In this document: piece by piece, positions 31,726-33,107 of the stretch
How positions within the stretch are numbered: position 1 is the stretch's first letter
Layout of the letters: each line of letters opens with the position of its first letter
Assembly (NCBI GenBank): GCA_024642665.1
Contig: JAHEAR010000036.1
Span: 1-33,107 of the forward strand
From: Bacteroidota bacterium
GTDB taxonomy: Bacteria; Bacteroidota; Bacteroidia; Chitinophagales; Saprospiraceae
Length of the DNA: 33,107 bases
Reading direction: 5' to 3'
The notes under the pieces: model-generated
What the model was told of the DNA's origin: nothing
The model's input: the letters and a program-made list of their open reading frames with translations, nothing else
The model's database searches: none
Made by a program: the position numbers and the translations under genes

Positions 31726-32559
31726 ATGAATGTGAAATTTACGCATTATCTTATTACCCGATACAATGTCCGTTTGGATCAATGGGAAAGGGATGCCCTA
31801 GGTCAACTGACCCTGCATGACGACTGGATGGCACATCGCTTTGAACTATTTGCCAGATATTGCTTTCCCTCGGTTATAGCGCAGTCCGAAAAAAACTTTG
31901 GCTGGCTGATTTATCTCGAAAGCTCAACTTCACGGAAACATTTGGAACAAATCACAGCCCTCGTAAGTCCTTTTCCCTTTATTCAGATTCGGTTAGTCTC
32001 TGGATATTTTGGATGCATGGAGGATATTGACAGATGTATGACCGCTGCTACCTCAGCTTATGTGATCACCTCAAGAATGGATAACGATGATGCTATCGGG
32101 GTGGATTATATTAAGACTGTTCAGCTTCATTTTACCCCGAGAGATAAGACCCTGATCATTCTATTGAATGGGTATGGATACAATCCAATGCAACACATTG
32201 CCACGCGTTTGCATCAAATAGCGCATAATCCTTTTGCTAGTTTTGTTGAAGAAAGGAAAAATGAAGGAGGCCATACAAGCGTCAGAGGTTTTCCACATGG
32301 CAATCCACCTGTTGGTACTATGCAAATTGAAGTTCAAGCAAAATATTCCTGGATGAGAATTTTTCATGATCGAAATCTCCTGAGCAAACCTTTTGGATAT
32401 CCTGTGTTTGTCGATCACTTTTCGGACGCCTATGGTATAGACAAAAAATATTTGAAACTAAATTTTATCGCTACACTAGGATATACTTTTCATTGGTTAT
32501 GGGATGGAATAGGAAGGAAACTTAAGCAGGTGGCAAAACCAAAAAGTCTAAACCAATAA
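31726..32559 (+). CDS. Putative rhamnosyltransferase-like glycosyltransferase
   Basis: A 277-residue protein. It opens VKFTHYLITRYNVRLDQWERDAL, the typical start of the 'putative rhamnosyl transferase' family (PF11316). The Asp-rich motif SRMDNDDAIG (about residues 115-124) is the likely nucleotide-sugar/metal site. Conserved landmarks also include FARYCFPSVIAQSEKNFGWLIYLESSTS. It probably transfers a deoxysugar or similar to a surface glycan in the cytoplasm or at the inner membrane. The start is ATG 31726; a TACCTTTA near-box (31709-31716) lies upstream. It precedes the family 2 glycosyltransferase by 15 bases and so begins a glycan gene cluster. Confidence 0.85.
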   Translation: MNVKFTHYLITRYNVRLDQWERDALGQLTLHDDWMAHRFELFARYCFPSVIAQSEKNFGWLIYLESSTSRKHLEQITALVSPFPFIQIRLVSGYFGCMEDIDRCMTAATSAYVITSRMDNDDAIGVDYIKTVQLHFTPRDKTLIILLNGYGYNPMQHIATRLHQIAHNPFASFVEERKNEGGHTSVRGFPHGNPPVGTMQIEVQAKYSWMRIFHDRNLLSKPFGYPVFVDHFSDAYGIDKKYLKLNFIATLGYTFHWLWDGIGRKLKQVAKPKSLNQ

Positions 32560-32574
32560 TCATATCGGCATACC

Positions 32575-33107
32575 ATGACGCTACAATCCGGAATTGAATT
32601 TTCAATTTGCACATACAACAGATCTTTTTATCTCAAGCAATGTGTTGAGGCGTTGTTGAAGCAAATGGTTGCCGGTAAGACCATGCTGACGGTGATTGAC
32701 AATAATTCAATGGATGACACCAAAGCCTGGGTAGTACAAATGATGGATCAGTATGAATCCTTGCGTTATGTATCTGAACCCATACAGGGATTGAGTCATG
32801 CCCGGAACACAGCATGGCGTGAAGCTGTATTACCTTGGGTTTTTTATGTGGATGATGATTGTTTGCCCCCGGAGGACTTTGTCAGCAATGCGCTGGCCAT
32901 CATCACAGAACATACAACGATCGATGCTTTTGGCGGGCCCATCAAGGCGCTTTTCACAGATCCCATACCTGAGTGGTTGCCAACAGGATTCGGAAGTTTT
33001 AAGATGCCGTTTGAAGAAGTGACACAAATTTCGAAAGGATATATCCGAGGCCCTAGTTTTCTGGTCCGACAAAGTATCCTTGCAGCACTGCATGGTTTTG
33101 ATACCCA
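32575..33107 (+). CDS. Family 2 glycosyltransferase, 3' end cut off by the window
   Basis: The frame opens at ATG 32575 and runs open to the window edge (177 codons). It is a GT-A type glycosyltransferase: EFSICTYNRSFYLKQCVEALL (about residues 8-28), TVIDNNSMDDT, then GLSHARNTAWREA, the typical sequence before the metal-binding YVDDDCLPPEDF (Asp-Asp-Asp, about 99-101). It adds one sugar to a growing glycan chain. It starts 15 bases after the rhamnosyltransferase-like gene, on the same strand, so the two are probably co-transcribed. The C-terminal part is not seen and the acceptor is unknown. Confidence 0.93.
   Translation, partial: MTLQSGIEFSICTYNRSFYLKQCVEALLKQMVAGKTMLTVIDNNSMDDTKAWVVQMMDQYESLRYVSEPIQGLSHARNTAWREAVLPWVFYVDDDCLPPEDFVSNALAIITEHTTIDAFGGPIKALFTDPIPEWLPTGFGSFKMPFEEVTQISKGYIRGPSFLVRQSILAALHGFDT

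Noticed and set aside
1-33107. CRISPR arrays, tRNA or rRNA genes, insertion sequences and prophage
   Set aside because: No regularly spaced repeats, transposase or phage-type proteins, and no cloverleaf or rRNA sequence were noticed while reading.

Overview
The window looks like a piece of chromosome from a Bacteroidota bacterium, most likely a free-living member of the Saprospiria/Chitinophagia side of the phylum. The reasons are: a 31-residue MPCGKKRKR-type basic protein next to HU and RNase G; YicC-Gmk, ApaG, a HU/IHF-like protein, DUF2490, DUF4136, DUF6515, DUF2092 and PorT-type outer-membrane proteins as seen in that phylum; few recognisable Shine-Dalgarno sites; and several exact TAnnTTTG boxes (the Bacteroidota -7 promoter element) in front of genes. 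No rRNA, tRNA, insertion sequence, prophage or CRISPR array was seen. The family assignments come from reading the translations, not from a search.

Layout. 1-2880 (minus): HU-like protein, a membrane-anchored TPR protein, a tiny COX24/mS38-like basic protein and the 5' part of RNase G. 3255-5090 (plus): yicC, gmk and apaG, tightly packed. 5158-5667 (minus): O6-alkylguanine-DNA alkyltransferase. 6133-8011 (plus): a 48-residue membrane protein overlapping an RluA-type pseudouridine synthase, then thiL. 8035-8721 (minus): trmB. 8835-10293 (plus): an ECF sigma factor, a small cysteine-free putative anti-sigma factor and a secreted protein of unknown function. 10297-11106 (minus): a DUF2490 protein. 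11450-15004 (plus): two outer-membrane barrel proteins whose frames overlap each other and then a SulP anion transporter. 15212-17446: an eight-haem cytochrome lipoprotein with TPRs. 17567-19699: three envelope proteins of unknown role. 19868-22567: an S1-type sulfatase and a HAD-type hydrolase lipoprotein separated by a strong terminator. 22712-25000: UPF0114/YqhA, DUF502 and DUF481 membrane proteins. 25031-29616: envelope proteins (outer-membrane barrel, DUF2092, DUF6515, a helical periplasmic protein, a second barrel and a DUF4136 lipoprotein), with a perfect bidirectional terminator at 27817-27860. 29857-31703 (minus): a MycE-like methyltransferase overlapping an AI-2E-family permease. 31726-33107 (plus): a rhamnosyltransferase-like glycosyltransferase and the 5' part of a family 2 glycosyltransferase, probably the edge of a surface-glycan locus.

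How the parts work together. The first 9 kb is mostly information processing: RNA decay, nucleoid, nucleotide metabolism, tRNA and RNA modification, and cofactor synthesis. The rest is mainly cell envelope: about eight predicted outer-membrane barrels, four or more lipoprotein or periplasmic proteins, an ion transporter, a periplasmic redox protein and a sulfatase. The best candidates for something undescribed are the overlapping barrel-barrel-SulP operon, the cysteine-free anti-sigma/secreted protein pair, the terminator placed only 30 bp before the HAD gene, and the small proteins that standard gene callers tend to miss. I did not find a clear new defence, toxin or biosynthetic system.
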